Source: Vibrio sp. BS-M-Sm-2
Lineage (GTDB): Bacteria; Pseudomonadota; Gammaproteobacteria; Enterobacterales; Vibrionaceae
Assembly (NCBI RefSeq): GCF_041504345.1
Contig: NZ_CP167894.1
Location: forward strand, 3,410,001 to 3,474,000
Length of the DNA stretch: 64,000 nt
Direction: 5' to 3'
The notes under the pieces were generated by a model. That model did no database searches. It was given only the letters and a program-made list of their open reading frames with translations, and was not told the origin of the DNA. Of this stretch, positions 47,714-56,379 are shown in pieces. The first letter of the stretch is position 1; each line of letters starts with the position of its first letter. The position numbers and the translations under genes were made by a program.

Positions 47714-48256
47714 TTAAGACTGCTCAGCTGATGCGACGTACATCTGCATCTCTTCCAAGCTTGTTTTTGCAATCACTTGGCTATCAATAGAGTAATGAAC
47801 TTCATCGCCGAAACGTTGACCTGTTAGAGTCGCGCGAGTACCGTCGTTGTAGGTTAGCTCAATTGCAATTTCGTCTTGGTTAAGTACTTTCATTTCACTG
47901 TGGTCAATTACATGCTTTGCCAATGGGTCGATAGGCGCTTCCGTTAAGCTGTCATCCAGTTGGTCATTAACATCAATGTAAGTATCAACCTTAGAATCGA
48001 AGATGTGTGGCTTCTTGTTGATTGGGTTCTTACCCGTCCAAAATTCCAGTGAGTTAAACACGATGTAATCGGCAGCAACGGTAATACCGTAAGCAGGGGC
48101 AAGTAACATGTTTAGGCCACCACGAGCGTAACGGTTATCAACGGCTTTCACGTTAAACTCCATTAGTTTACCTGTTACTGCGTTGCTACCTACGCAGCCA
48201 AATAAAGTCACTAGGCTTGCTGAGATTATTATCGGTTTTACAAATCGGTTCATCAT
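47714..48256 (-). CDS. DUF3332 family lipoprotein
   Basis: 180 residues with a lipoprotein signal (ISASLVTLFGC, Cys21). The core motif is NVKAVDNRYARGGLNMLLAPAYGITVAADYIVFNSLEFWTGKNPI, characteristic of DUF3332. The middle hydrophobic stretch may be a membrane-associated loop. The C-terminal half is polar, with a beta-rich ending. The function is not established. It is monocistronic. Confidence 0.82.
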   Translation of the reverse strand: MMNRFVKPIIISASLVTLFGCVGSNAVTGKLMEFNVKAVDNRYARGGLNMLLAPAYGITVAADYIVFNSLEFWTGKNPINKKPHIFDSKVDTYIDVNDQLDDSLTEAPIDPLAKHVIDHSEMKVLNQDEIAIELTYNDGTRATLTGQRFGDEVHYSIDSQVIAKTSLEEMQMYVASAEQS

Positions 48257-48566
48257 TCTCTATTTCTATATGTGTATATTTAGGAGCCGGGAATTATGTC
48301 AAACTCAAGCGTCTTCTAATATAACGTCACGCCTATACTAGATATCAGGAAAACCTATATCTTTATAAAAACCAGACTGTTATCTATATTTGGATCTCGC
48401 CCCTTGAATACTACCGTACTAGTTCGCGTTATTTTGGTTTGGCGTTTTAACAATGTTCTGTCATAACCATAACTAAAATATGGGAATGGAAAGCGATAAT
48501 TCACAGTCATTTAAACGATATTATTTATATCGCTTATTTAAATACATGACTGCCTGAAGAGCTCGA
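48257..48566. other. Divergent promoter region, nothing else seen
   Basis: A+T-rich gap of 310 bp between the DUF3332 gene and the LysR gene. No repeat or RNA gene was recognised. Confidence 0.4.
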
Positions 48567-49466
48567 ATGAAACGATTTAACCTCAACCTCATATATTACT
48601 TTATCGCGATATATGAAGAAGGAAACCTGACGTACGCAGCAGAAAGGCTCAATATATCTCAACCTAGTCTCAGTGCTCACCTAAAGCAGCTTAGAGACGA
48701 ATATCGAGATCTGCTCTTCGTTAGAAAATCATACACACTCGAGCCTACGCCAGTCGCGAACGACCTGTACCCAATCTTCAAGCAAGCTCACAAGCTGGTT
48801 TCACACTCACTCCCTGAAACTCACGATTTCGACCCGAAAGAGTGCAATTATACCTTCAGAATTGCTGCGATGAGCATATCAAGTAGTGTCATCCTGCCTC
48901 GTATCTTGGATAGAATTCAAAAAGAAGCACCCAACTGTGTTATCGAAGTGGTGAACATCAAAGAAGATATGGTGACAGATATTCGAGAGAAGAAGATCGA
49001 CCTTGTCGTCGACCTTACTAATGCTCACCCAACACTGCAGAGCCAAGAGATTTGGGGTGATGAACTGTGCGTGGTATGCAGCCAAAACCACTCGCAGATA
49101 GAAGAACAGATAACTTTAGAGCGCTACTTAGCTGAAAAGCACGTGATGTTGACACATGATAACTATCGAGTGAACCAGTTAACCGAGCTTCACAGCCCGA
49201 TCTTTTCCGAAAGAAAGGTGGCGAGAAAGCTCAATTCCATCGCTGACTTTTCGGACACCATTTATAACAGTGATTGGATTGCAACTTTCCCAAAAGGGGT
49301 CGCGGACGCGTATTTTGATAAAGACAAGATAAAGCTGTTAGAAGTGCCATTTGAATACCTTACACCATCATTGAGCGTGTATTGGCACAGCAACCGTAAT
49401 GACGACATCGTGAACTTGTGGCTGCGCGAACTGTTTACCAGCGGAGTGCTGAAGTTGGCGTCGTGA
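48567..49466 (+). CDS. LysR-type transcriptional regulator, candidate regulator of the aromatic operon
   Basis: 299 residues. The HTH is GNLTYAAERLNISQPSLSAHLKQLRDEYRDLLFVRKSYTLEPT (residues ~18-60), with a typical substrate domain after residue 90. It ends 73 bp from the convergent end of the lig operon. LysR regulators next to protocatechuate or gallate genes often control them, but they usually diverge from the target, so the link is weak. No ligand can be inferred. Confidence 0.88.
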   Translation: MKRFNLNLIYYFIAIYEEGNLTYAAERLNISQPSLSAHLKQLRDEYRDLLFVRKSYTLEPTPVANDLYPIFKQAHKLVSHSLPETHDFDPKECNYTFRIAAMSISSSVILPRILDRIQKEAPNCVIEVVNIKEDMVTDIREKKIDLVVDLTNAHPTLQSQEIWGDELCVVCSQNHSQIEEQITLERYLAEKHVMLTHDNYRVNQLTELHSPIFSERKVARKLNSIADFSDTIYNSDWIATFPKGVADAYFDKDKIKLLEVPFEYLTPSLSVYWHSNRNDDIVNLWLRELFTSGVLKLAS

Positions 49467-49469
49467 TAC

Positions 49470-49503
49470 AAAAAAGCCTACTCATGAAAGAGTAGGCAGA
49501 AAA
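49470..49503 (-). terminator. Terminator of the lig operon
   Basis: On the minus strand, GCCTACTC - TTTCAT - GAGTAGGC is followed by TTTTTTG. It lies 37 bp after the ligB stop. Confidence 0.85.
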
Positions 49504-49539
49504 AGCTCGATAGTGATCAAATCTAGAGTTGTCGATCAA

Positions 49540-50379
49540 CTACTTATTTTCAATCAACATCGTGCCCGCACCTGTGTTTGATATTGGAGCATGGTAGTCA
49601 CTTTGCAGGACGTTTAGTTCACCATTCAGCGCGCCACGCATGCCCATCCACATGATGAACTCAGGCCCTTGAGCGCCGGCATTAGCGACAAGATCGTGAA
49701 TTGTCAGTTTAGTTAGCTCGTCTGGATCACTGATTAACTTCTCCATGCAGTAAAGGTCAAACTCTTTGTTGATGTAGCCTGCACGCTCGCCATCTAGCTG
49801 GTGGGATAGTCCGCCAGTACCCAGTACCACAACTTTAAGATCTTTGTCGTAAGAATCAATGGCTTCACCAATGGCTTTACCTAGGTTATAACAACGTTTT
49901 GGTGATGGCATTGGGTGTTGTTCTACGTTCAAGCACACTGGAATCACTTTCATGTGTGAATAGTTGTTGTTTGGCCACATCAACTGCATCGGCACGGTTA
50001 GACCGTGATCGACTTTCATCTCTTGGCAGATAGTGATGTCGAATTCACTCTCTACTAAGTGGTTACAAATGTGCCATGAAAACTCTGGGTCACCAGGAAT
50101 TGCTGGAATGGTAGGGATTCCCCAACCTTCGTCAGCGTTGATGTAGCTAGCTGCAGCACCAATGGCGAATGTTGGCTTCTTGTCTAGGAAAAATTCGAGT
50201 CCGTGATCGTTGTAAAAAACGACCGCAACGTCGGGTTGTTCCTGTTCTAACCAAGCGTGAATACCTGGGAAGTTCTTGAAAAACGGCTGCCAGTATTCCG
50301 TTTCTTGAAGATTATTTTCAATCGCTTTGCCGATAGAGGGAATGTGTGAAGTGCTGATACCGCCAATAACTTTAGCCAT
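49540..50379 (-). CDS. ligB: Protocatechuate/gallate 4,5-dioxygenase, beta (catalytic) subunit
   Basis: 279 residues of the class III extradiol dioxygenases. The Fe(II) ligands fit H12 (STSHIPS), H59 (FYNDHG) and E240 (AQGPEF), and the catalytic histidine is H193 (GLSHQLDG), as in Sphingobium LigB. It opens the ring between carbons 4 and 5 of protocatechuate; relatives also use gallate. It is last in the operon, two bases after ligA. The specificity cannot be fixed from sequence alone. It acts in the cytosol as an alpha2beta2 enzyme with LigA. Confidence 0.92.
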   Translation of the reverse strand: MAKVIGGISTSHIPSIGKAIENNLQETEYWQPFFKNFPGIHAWLEQEQPDVAVVFYNDHGLEFFLDKKPTFAIGAAASYINADEGWGIPTIPAIPGDPEFSWHICNHLVESEFDITICQEMKVDHGLTVPMQLMWPNNNYSHMKVIPVCLNVEQHPMPSPKRCYNLGKAIGEAIDSYDKDLKVVVLGTGGLSHQLDGERAGYINKEFDLYCMEKLISDPDELTKLTIHDLVANAGAQGPEFIMWMGMRGALNGELNVLQSDYHAPISNTGAGTMLIENK

Positions 50380-50381
50380 GA

Positions 50382-50734
50382 TTATTTCCCTGCCTCAACC
50401 AACATTTGTTTAAATTCTTCTACGCTCATACCGGTTTGTATTGCGCCGATGTCTTGCATGTTTAGCCCTAGCATTCCTACAAACTTTGCTAGGTAGTAAA
50501 TGCTACCGCCTTCGTTAAGTAGCGCTAGTACATCACGTTCAGCAATCGCTTTTTTTGTGCGTCAGTTAGGCCGAACTTGTCGCAGTATGCTTGTTCGTCT
50601 GCTTTGAATTCATCACGACCAGCCTGACCATTTAGCGTGTAACACATTTTGTTTAAGCCATAGCCTTTTATGGCCATTGATCCATCGAACAAAACGGTGC
50701 CTGGGATATTTCCTTTATCTTTCAAATAAGTCAT
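50382..50734 (-). CDS. ligA: Dioxygenase alpha subunit, reading frame broken at a slippery A7 (frameshifted or programmed -1)
   Basis: The N-terminal 69 codons run to a TAG at 50525-50527, just after QKKRLLNVMY. The other part of the LigA family lies in the -1 frame: after AQKK it continues AIAERDVLALLNEGGSIYYLAK and ends GMSVEEFKQMLVEAGK, stopping at 50382. Joined by a one-base backward shift this gives a 117-residue LigA of normal size. The switch point is the heptamer A AAA AAG in frame, the classic -1 slippery site. It may be real recoding, transcript slippage, a mutation, or a one-base sequencing error in the A-run. LigA caps the active site of LigB, so its state decides whether the pathway works. 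Confidence 0.8.
50549..50555 (-). other. A AAA AAG slippery heptamer in ligA
   Basis: Zero-frame codons are CAA AAA AAG CGA. After a -1 slip the next codons are GCG ATT GCT GAA, which resume the family sequence. Downstream, GCTAC...GTAGC can form a small stem within 45 bases. No clear upstream Shine-Dalgarno-like stimulator is seen. Confidence 0.75.
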
Positions 50735-50739
50735 TGCGG

Positions 50740-51621
50740 TTACTCACTCTCTGGCCAGTATAATTTCATTGGGTTTGTTACAAGTAGAGCTTGTTGCAGG
50801 GCTTCAGTTTCTGCAACCTTAGGAATCACGTCAACCAAGTGTCCATCATCTGGTGTGTGCGATTTCATGTTCGGGTGCGGCCAGTCTGTGCCCCAAAGTA
50901 CGCGTGTTGGGAATTTTTCGACCAAGGTTTTAGCAAACGGTACAACATCGCTGTAGTTTGGTGGAGTCAGTGTTAAACGCTCTGGGCAGCTTACCTTTGT
51001 CCAAATGTTTGGATTGTTTTCCATAAGGCGAATGAACTTAGCAAAGGCTTCACTATTGATACCTTGTGCGATGTCTGGTCGACCCATGTGGTCTACAACA
51101 ACCGTCATATCAAGTTCGTTGAGGAAAGGGGCGATGTCATCGATATCTTGTGATTCAAAATAGACCACAATGTGCCACCCCATTGGACGAACGCGATCGG
51201 CGAGCTGTTTCAACACATCTTTTGGTGTGGTATCGACCAAGCGTTTTACAAAATTAAAACGAATACCGCGAACGCCAGCTGCGTCCATGATTTGCAGTTC
51301 TTCATCGGTAACGGTTTCATCAACAAATGCGACGCCACGAGCCAGCTCACCAGCGCAGTCTAGAGCGTCGAGTAATGCTGAGTTGTCGGTGCTGTGACAA
51401 GAAGCTTGTACAATCACATTACGGCTAAAGCCAAGGTAATCACGCAGTGCAAATAATTGTTCTTTTGATGCCTCACAGGGCGTGTATTTGCGCTTTGGCG
51501 AATACGGAAACTTAGCCGCAGGGCCAAATACATGGCAGTGCGCGTCGACAGCGCCAGCAGGGGCAACAAACTTAGGTTTGCTTGGGTTTGGGTGAAACGG
51601 TAGGTAATCAGCGTCCATCAT
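50740..51621 (-). CDS. ligI: 2-pyrone-4,6-dicarboxylate hydrolase
   Basis: 293 residues of the amidohydrolase superfamily (metal-independent LigI group). It opens 2-pyrone-4,6-dicarboxylate to 4-oxalomesaconate. It shows AVDAHCHVFGPAAKFPYSPKRKYTP at the N-terminus, GVRGIRFNF, VVDHMGRPD and WGTDWPHPN near the C-terminus. It sits 5 bp upstream of ligA and 12 bp after galD, so it is co-transcribed. Confidence 0.92.
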   Translation of the reverse strand: MMDADYLPFHPNPSKPKFVAPAGAVDAHCHVFGPAAKFPYSPKRKYTPCEASKEQLFALRDYLGFSRNVIVQASCHSTDNSALLDALDCAGELARGVAFVDETVTDEELQIMDAAGVRGIRFNFVKRLVDTTPKDVLKQLADRVRPMGWHIVVYFESQDIDDIAPFLNELDMTVVVDHMGRPDIAQGINSEAFAKFIRLMENNPNIWTKVSCPERLTLTPPNYSDVVPFAKTLVEKFPTRVLWGTDWPHPNMKSHTPDDGHLVDVIPKVAETEALQQALLVTNPMKLYWPESE

Positions 51622-51633
51622 TCTTCCTTGTCG

Positions 51634-52719
51634 TTACTGGTGTCCAAACGCTGTACCATCAAACAGTTTTCGCGCAGTGCGAAGAATGGCAGCTGATTGA
51701 ACTTGGTTATTTTCGATATCTAAAACCACGCTCATTTTTCCTATTGGGTGTTCAACATCAACCGCAATTTTACGGCTTGATTGGATGTGCCCATCTGGGT
51801 TTGATGAGGTGATTTGAGCAAGTTGTTTGGCCGGTGATCCGTCGAGCATGCACGCACTCGCGACGCTCACAGCGCCAAGCACCCCAATAGACGCGTGGCA
51901 GCGGTGAGGGATGAATGTGCGAGTCGAGATAGCACCGCCATATTGAGGCTCACTGACCAAAGACATCTTGGGTACAGAGAGCTCAGAAACATCGCCAAGG
52001 TTCATTAATGGACCAGCTTGAAGTCTTATTGACTCCAACTGTTGTTTTAATGCTTGGTTATTGTCGAGTTGTTCACGTGATTCGTCACCTGTAATGCCGA
52101 GATCTTTCGCACGCATCACAACAACAGGCATTCCATTATCAATTAAAGTGACGTCGATACCATCTATTGTGTTAATAACAGAACCAGATGGAAGCAGAGC
52201 TCCACACGTTGAACCTGCCGTGTCTTCAAATGTGATTGCAATAGGAGCCGATGAAGAGGGCACGCCATCGATATGACAATCACCTTGATAGGTCACTTGT
52301 TTGTTTGGGGTTTGAACTTCTACCGTAGCGATCTGTTGTGTATTTTCCATGAAGATACGAACTGATGTTGTTCCTTCTTCGGCTTCAACTAACCCACGCT
52401 CGATAGCAAAAGGAGCGACACCTGCAAGGATGTTTCCACAGTTTTGTTTGCCGCTAACCAATGCTTGGTCGACAAACACCTGTAGAAATAGGTAGTCAAT
52501 GTCTACATTTTCTCGACTCGATGGTTCAACGATCGCGACCTTAGATGTCAGAGGATCAGCCCCGCCTATACCATCGATTTGGCGTTCATCTGGCGAGCCC
52601 ATTACCGACAGTAAAAAAGCGTCACGTTCATTGGCATCAGCTGGCAGATCATCTTTCAGAAAGTAGGCACCCTTTGAAGTGCCTGCTCTCATCCACATGC
52701 ATGGCGCTTGATTAGACAT
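51634..52719 (-). CDS. galD: 4-oxalomesaconate tautomerase (PrpF family)
   Basis: 361 residues with the diaminopimelate-epimerase-like PrpF fold. Motifs are [36 protein letters not shown] and the active-site loop [15 protein letters not shown]. GalD (LigU in sphingomonads) interconverts tautomers of 4-oxalomesaconate so the hydratase can act. The alternative of a methylaconitate isomerase is unlikely between ligK and ligI. It overlaps ligK by 8 bp. Confidence 0.88.
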   Translation of the reverse strand: MSNQAPCMWMRAGTSKGAYFLKDDLPADANERDAFLLSVMGSPDERQIDGIGGADPLTSKVAIVEPSSRENVDIDYLFLQVFVDQALVSGKQNCGNILAGVAPFAIERGLVEAEEGTTSVRIFMENTQQIATVEVQTPNKQVTYQGDCHIDGVPSSSAPIAITFEDTAGSTCGALLPSGSVINTIDGIDVTLIDNGMPVVVMRAKDLGITGDESREQLDNNQALKQQLESIRLQAGPLMNLGDVSELSVPKMSLVSEPQYGGAISTRTFIPHRCHASIGVLGAVSVASACMLDGSPAKQLAQITSSNPDGHIQSSRKIAVDVEHPIGKMSVVLDIENNQVQSAAILRTARKLFDGTAFGHQ

Positions 52720-53389
52720 ACTTGAGGCCTTTTTCTTCTAATCGACCACGCATGTCATAGATGTCTAGACCAAGCTCACCATTCGCAAGGCGAACGCGTT
52801 TAGCTTCTTCGCGTTCCATACGCTCTAGAGAAGCATGCAGTACTTGTTCAGCCTCTTCACGGCGAACCACAACCACACCGTCTTCGTCGGCGATCATGAT
52901 GTCACCAGGATTAACGATTTCTTGTGCACACGTCATCGGAACATTTACGGAACCTAGCGTTTCTTTGATGGTGCCCTGGCTAAACACCGCTTTTGACCAC
53001 ACAGGGAAATTCATTTCACGCAGGTCACGGGTATCGCGAACGCCGCCTTCGATTATTAACCCCACAACACCACGTGCCTGAGCTGACGTTGCTAGTAAAT
53101 CACCGAAGAAGCCGTGGTTTGAAGGTGAAGTAGGGGCGAACACCAAAAAGTCACCCGCTTTCGCTTGCTCGATGGCAACGTGCATCATCCAGTTGTCGCC
53201 TGCAGCTCCTGAGATTGTCAGCGCTGAACCTGCAACGGCGTCACCTTGAAAAATAGGGCGCATGTAATCGGCCAATAAACCGCGGCGGCCTTGTGATTCA
53301 TGAATGGTTGCTACGCCACATTTGCGTAAGCCTTCAATGATCTCTTTGTCTGCACGTTTAATGTGTTGAACAACGATGTTCTGACTCAT
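52712..53389 (-). CDS. ligK: 4-carboxy-4-hydroxy-2-oxoadipate aldolase
   Basis: 225 residues of the RraA/HMG-CHA class II aldolase family. Substrate and metal motifs are [37 protein letters not shown] and [14 protein letters not shown]. It splits 4-carboxy-4-hydroxy-2-oxoadipate to pyruvate and oxaloacetate, the last step of the pathway. It is second in the operon, 87 bp after ligJ. Confidence 0.9.
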   Translation of the reverse strand: MSQNIVVQHIKRADKEIIEGLRKCGVATIHESQGRRGLLADYMRPIFQGDAVAGSALTISGAAGDNWMMHVAIEQAKAGDFLVFAPTSPSNHGFFGDLLATSAQARGVVGLIIEGGVRDTRDLREMNFPVWSKAVFSQGTIKETLGSVNVPMTCAQEIVNPGDIMIADEDGVVVVRREEAEQVLHASLERMEREEAKRVRLANGELGLDIYDMRGRLEEKGLKYV

Positions 53390-53476
53390 GATGAATTCCT
53401 TTTGCTCTTTGCTTATGCTTCATTTTTTAGAGAAAGTTTGTTTGAAGTGCCCATTCTTAAAATGGGCAGAGTCGCA

Positions 53477-54490
53477 TTAAGATGTTTTTAGTCGGCTGAA
53501 TACGCGACGGGCATTGCCCTCAAAAATCATCGATTTCTCCTCGGCCGTGACCTTGTCACTGGCATCAATGTAGCGTTTCGTGTCGTCATAGTAGTGGCCC
53601 GTCTCTGGGTCAACACCGCGCACTGCGCCAATCATTTCTGAAGCGAACAAGATGTTCTTCGCTGGCAATATATCAAGCAGTAGGTCGATGCCTTTCTGGT
53701 GATAAACGCAAGTATCAAAGTAGATATTGTTCAATACGGTTTCTTCAAGCGGTGGCAGTCCCATATCTTGTGCGATACCGCGGAAACGACCCCAGTGATA
53801 AGGTACTGCGCCGCCACCGTGTGGGATGATGATTTTCAGTTCAGGGAAGTCTTTGAATACGTCAGACGTCATTAATTGTTGGAAAGCCGTCGTGTCCGCG
53901 CCCAAGTAATACGAAGTTGTGGTGTGCAGGCACGAGTTACAAGAGCCGCTAACATGGATCATCGCGGGTACATCTAGCTCTACCAGTTTTTCATACAGTG
54001 GGTAGAAAGCACGGTCGCCCAAAGAGGCATCTTTCCAAAAACCACCCGTTGTATCTGGGTTCAGGTTACAGCCGATGAAGTCCATTTCTTCAACACAGCG
54101 AACCAATTCAGAAACAGATTTTGAAGGGTTAATGCCTGGTGATTGCGGCAGCTGAGCAACAGGGGCAAAGTTTTGAGGGAATAGGTCACACACACGGCGG
54201 ATTAAGTCGTTTTGATGCTCTGTCCAAAAGCGACTTGTGTGCTCGTTGCCAATATGATGCCCCATCCAACTTGCACGAGGAGAGAAAATCGTTAGATCTG
54301 TGCCACGTTCTTTCTGTAAACGAAGTTGATTGTTTACGATACTTTCGCGAATCTCATCGTCTGAAATGTGAATTGAACCTTTGCTACCAATGTGGTTTGG
54401 GTTTTCAGCTAGCGCAGCTTTTTGGCTTTCGCGGTAGTCGCCCACCTGAGGCGGTGTGGTTGTGTAGTGTCCATGGCAGTCGATAATCAT
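53477..54490 (-). CDS. ligJ: 4-oxalomesaconate hydratase (amidohydrolase family)
   Basis: 337 residues. The zinc-binding start is IIDCHGHYTTTP, with later MIHVSGSCN, IIIPHGGGAVPYHWGRF and FASEMIGAVRGVDPETGHYYDD. This is the LigJ type rather than the unrelated GalB deacetylase-like hydratase. It hydrates 4-oxalomesaconate to 4-carboxy-4-hydroxy-2-oxoadipate. It is the first gene of the operon and divergent from the shikimate dehydrogenase gene. Confidence 0.9.
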   Translation of the reverse strand: MIIDCHGHYTTTPPQVGDYRESQKAALAENPNHIGSKGSIHISDDEIRESIVNNQLRLQKERGTDLTIFSPRASWMGHHIGNEHTSRFWTEHQNDLIRRVCDLFPQNFAPVAQLPQSPGINPSKSVSELVRCVEEMDFIGCNLNPDTTGGFWKDASLGDRAFYPLYEKLVELDVPAMIHVSGSCNSCLHTTTSYYLGADTTAFQQLMTSDVFKDFPELKIIIPHGGGAVPYHWGRFRGIAQDMGLPPLEETVLNNIYFDTCVYHQKGIDLLLDILPAKNILFASEMIGAVRGVDPETGHYYDDTKRYIDASDKVTAEEKSMIFEGNARRVFSRLKTS

Positions 54491-54741
54491 CTCGGCAGTC
54501 CTTTGTTGTTTTTGTTGCTAACAACTATAACGACCAAGGCTTATTCTCGACTATTTCAATTTATTTCGAAGGTATAAGATTTTGAGATAGAGAGTTGCAA
54601 TAACGACAGCGAAAAAGCGATACTCCACATGGGTTGGAGCCATAGAAAATAAAAAATGAATGGGTGTTGAATAAAAGTGATTGGCGTTAAATAACGCTAT
54701 TCTGGTAGCGTTGAATAAAGTCCAGAATAAGGTGGAGCGAA
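54491..54741. promoter_or_regulatory. Divergent ligJ / shikimate dehydrogenase promoter with palindrome
   Basis: It contains GCGTTA-AA-TAACGC (54684-54697), a perfect 6-bp-arm palindrome, flanked by direct repeats GTTGAATAAA at 54666-54675 and 54710-54719. The layout fits an activator or repressor site shared by both directions. AAGGTGGAG before 54742 is a strong ribosome binding site. Confidence 0.45.
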
Positions 54742-55581
54742 ATGATCAACTGTCGACTTATTGGTGCCAATATAGATAAATCCAAGTCACCCGAGTTCCA
54801 TAACCTATTAGCAGAACAACTTAATATAGATCTCGATTATCAATTAAGCCCATTAGAGAGTGGAGATATATCCGATTTTCGAGCGCATTCATCTCAAATG
54901 GAAGAAAGTAATATTCACGCTACTAATGTGACTTATCCCTATAAAGAGATGGCGGTTCAAGTGGCTGACTTTTTGGATACGTCAGCGAAAATAGTTGAAG
55001 CTTCCAATACATTAATCTTTCGCCCAGAAGGTACGTTCGCTTACAACACTGATTTTTCTGGCTTCATTAATGCCTACAATGTTTTTCGGCATTGTAAGCC
55101 CGGTAAAACAGTGCTTATAGGCTGTGGCGGTGTGGGTAAAGCGGTGGCTTCGGCTTTAACAGAATTAGAAGCCGAACATATCGCGCTTTATGACCGTGAT
55201 ACCGAAAAAATGCATGGTTTAGCTCAGATGCTAGAAAAAAGAAATGTTAAGGTAACTTGTCTTACAGAGACAACATTAGAGCAGCACGTTAGAGAGGCGG
55301 ATGGCCTTCTTAATTGCACTCCAATAGGGCATTACAAGACACCGGGCATACCTATCTCAAGTGATTGGATAGAGAACCAACAGTGGGTATTTGACGCTGT
55401 GTACACGCCAATTGAAACTGAATTTATCAAAGCTGCGATGGGGGCGAACCTCGCGGTTTTAACGGGCTTTGAACTGTTTTTTCATCAAGCGGTTGATGCG
55501 TTTCAACTGTTCACCGACCGTGAATTAACACCTCAAGAGTTATCTCAATTTCGTCAAAATCAATTTTCAAATCCCGTCTAA
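54742..55581 (+). CDS. Shikimate/quinate dehydrogenase (AroE/YdiB family)
   Basis: 279 residues. Substrate residues are in place: S14 and S16 (DKSKSPEFH), K68 (NVTYPYKE) and D104 (YNTDFSGF). The nucleotide motif is GCGGVGKAVASAL. The second strand ends LYDRDTEK, where an aspartate replaces the NADP-binding NRT of AroE, suggesting NAD preference and a catabolic role as in YdiB-type enzymes. It should oxidise shikimate to 3-dehydroshikimate and perhaps quinate to 3-dehydroquinate. It is co-directional with aroQ 23 bp downstream and divergent from the lig operon. Confidence 0.88.
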   Translation: MINCRLIGANIDKSKSPEFHNLLAEQLNIDLDYQLSPLESGDISDFRAHSSQMEESNIHATNVTYPYKEMAVQVADFLDTSAKIVEASNTLIFRPEGTFAYNTDFSGFINAYNVFRHCKPGKTVLIGCGGVGKAVASALTELEAEHIALYDRDTEKMHGLAQMLEKRNVKVTCLTETTLEQHVREADGLLNCTPIGHYKTPGIPISSDWIENQQWVFDAVYTPIETEFIKAAMGANLAVLTGFELFFHQAVDAFQLFTDRELTPQELSQFRQNQFSNPV

Positions 55582-55604
55582 GGATAGAAGTAAGGAAAGG
55601 AACA

Positions 55605-56048
55605 ATGAAAAAATTATTAGTGTTGAACGGACCAAACCTAAACCTACTAGGAACTCGTGAGCCTCAACAATATGGTCATGAAACACTGGCAGACGTAGAA
55701 GAAAACTGCCGCAAGTTAGCCGCTAAATATGATTGCGAAGTCGAGTGCTTTCAAAGTAACACTGAAGGTCAGTTGATCGATGCCGTACACAAAGCAGGTC
55801 GTGAATTTACTGCCGGTGAATGTGTAGGCGTGGTATTCAACCCAGGTGCTTATACTCACACGTCAATTGCCTTGCATGATGCTATCAAAGGCGTCGATGT
55901 TCCCGTTGTTGAAGTGCATATCTCAAATGTTCACGCGCGCGAAGCATTCCGTCATCACTCTTACATATCGCCTGTAGCCGCAGGCACAGTGATTGGTATG
56001 GGAACTAAAGGTTACGGCTTAGCGATTCAGTTCCTGTTAGACGACTAA
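55605..56048 (+). CDS. aroQ: 3-dehydroquinate dehydratase, type II
   Basis: 147 residues, the normal dodecameric type II size. It interconverts 3-dehydroquinate and 3-dehydroshikimate. The start KLLVLNGPNLNLLGTREPQQYG gives catalytic Tyr23 and Arg18. NPGAYTHTS, VVEVHISN (E103, H105) and REAFRHHSYIS complete the active site. Its place beside a probable NAD-type shikimate/quinate dehydrogenase and the aromatic operon points to quinate/shikimate catabolism. A housekeeping copy is expected elsewhere. Confidence 0.93.
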   Translation: MKKLLVLNGPNLNLLGTREPQQYGHETLADVEENCRKLAAKYDCEVECFQSNTEGQLIDAVHKAGREFTAGECVGVVFNPGAYTHTSIALHDAIKGVDVPVVEVHISNVHAREAFRHHSYISPVAAGTVIGMGTKGYGLAIQFLLDD

Positions 56049-56078
56049 TACCTCTAGTCGAATACAAACCTCAACATC

Positions 56079-56107
56079 AAGCCTCTAGCATCGTTAGGGG
56101 CTTTTTT
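56079..56107 (+). terminator. Terminator of the aroQ transcript
   Basis: A stem AAGCCTCTA / TAGGGGCTT (with G-T pairing) and six T. The rest of the gap up to 56379 shows no gene or repeat. Confidence 0.85.
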
Positions 56108-56379
56108 ACGGCTTAAGTTCTGGAGTAGGGTAAAACACCAACTGTACGCGATTACATTCCATTTGAACTCACTCTCTATGCAAAATGCCTTATGGTACAA
56201 ACGACATCAATTCTCTATGCCGACTCTAGTCCCACAAATCAACTATTTGCACGAAATCTAATATACACCTCACTAATATATTGAATAATGAGGCACAATC
56301 ACGCCTATTGTTTTATGTAATAAGACCAAAATTAACGTCATGGTTAAACGCCATCGAAAACAATTGTAGTAGGTATCTG

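Noticed and set aside
50525..50734. A 69-residue stand-alone protein between ligI and ligB
   Set aside because: It is only the N-terminal part of LigA; the missing part continues in the -1 frame.
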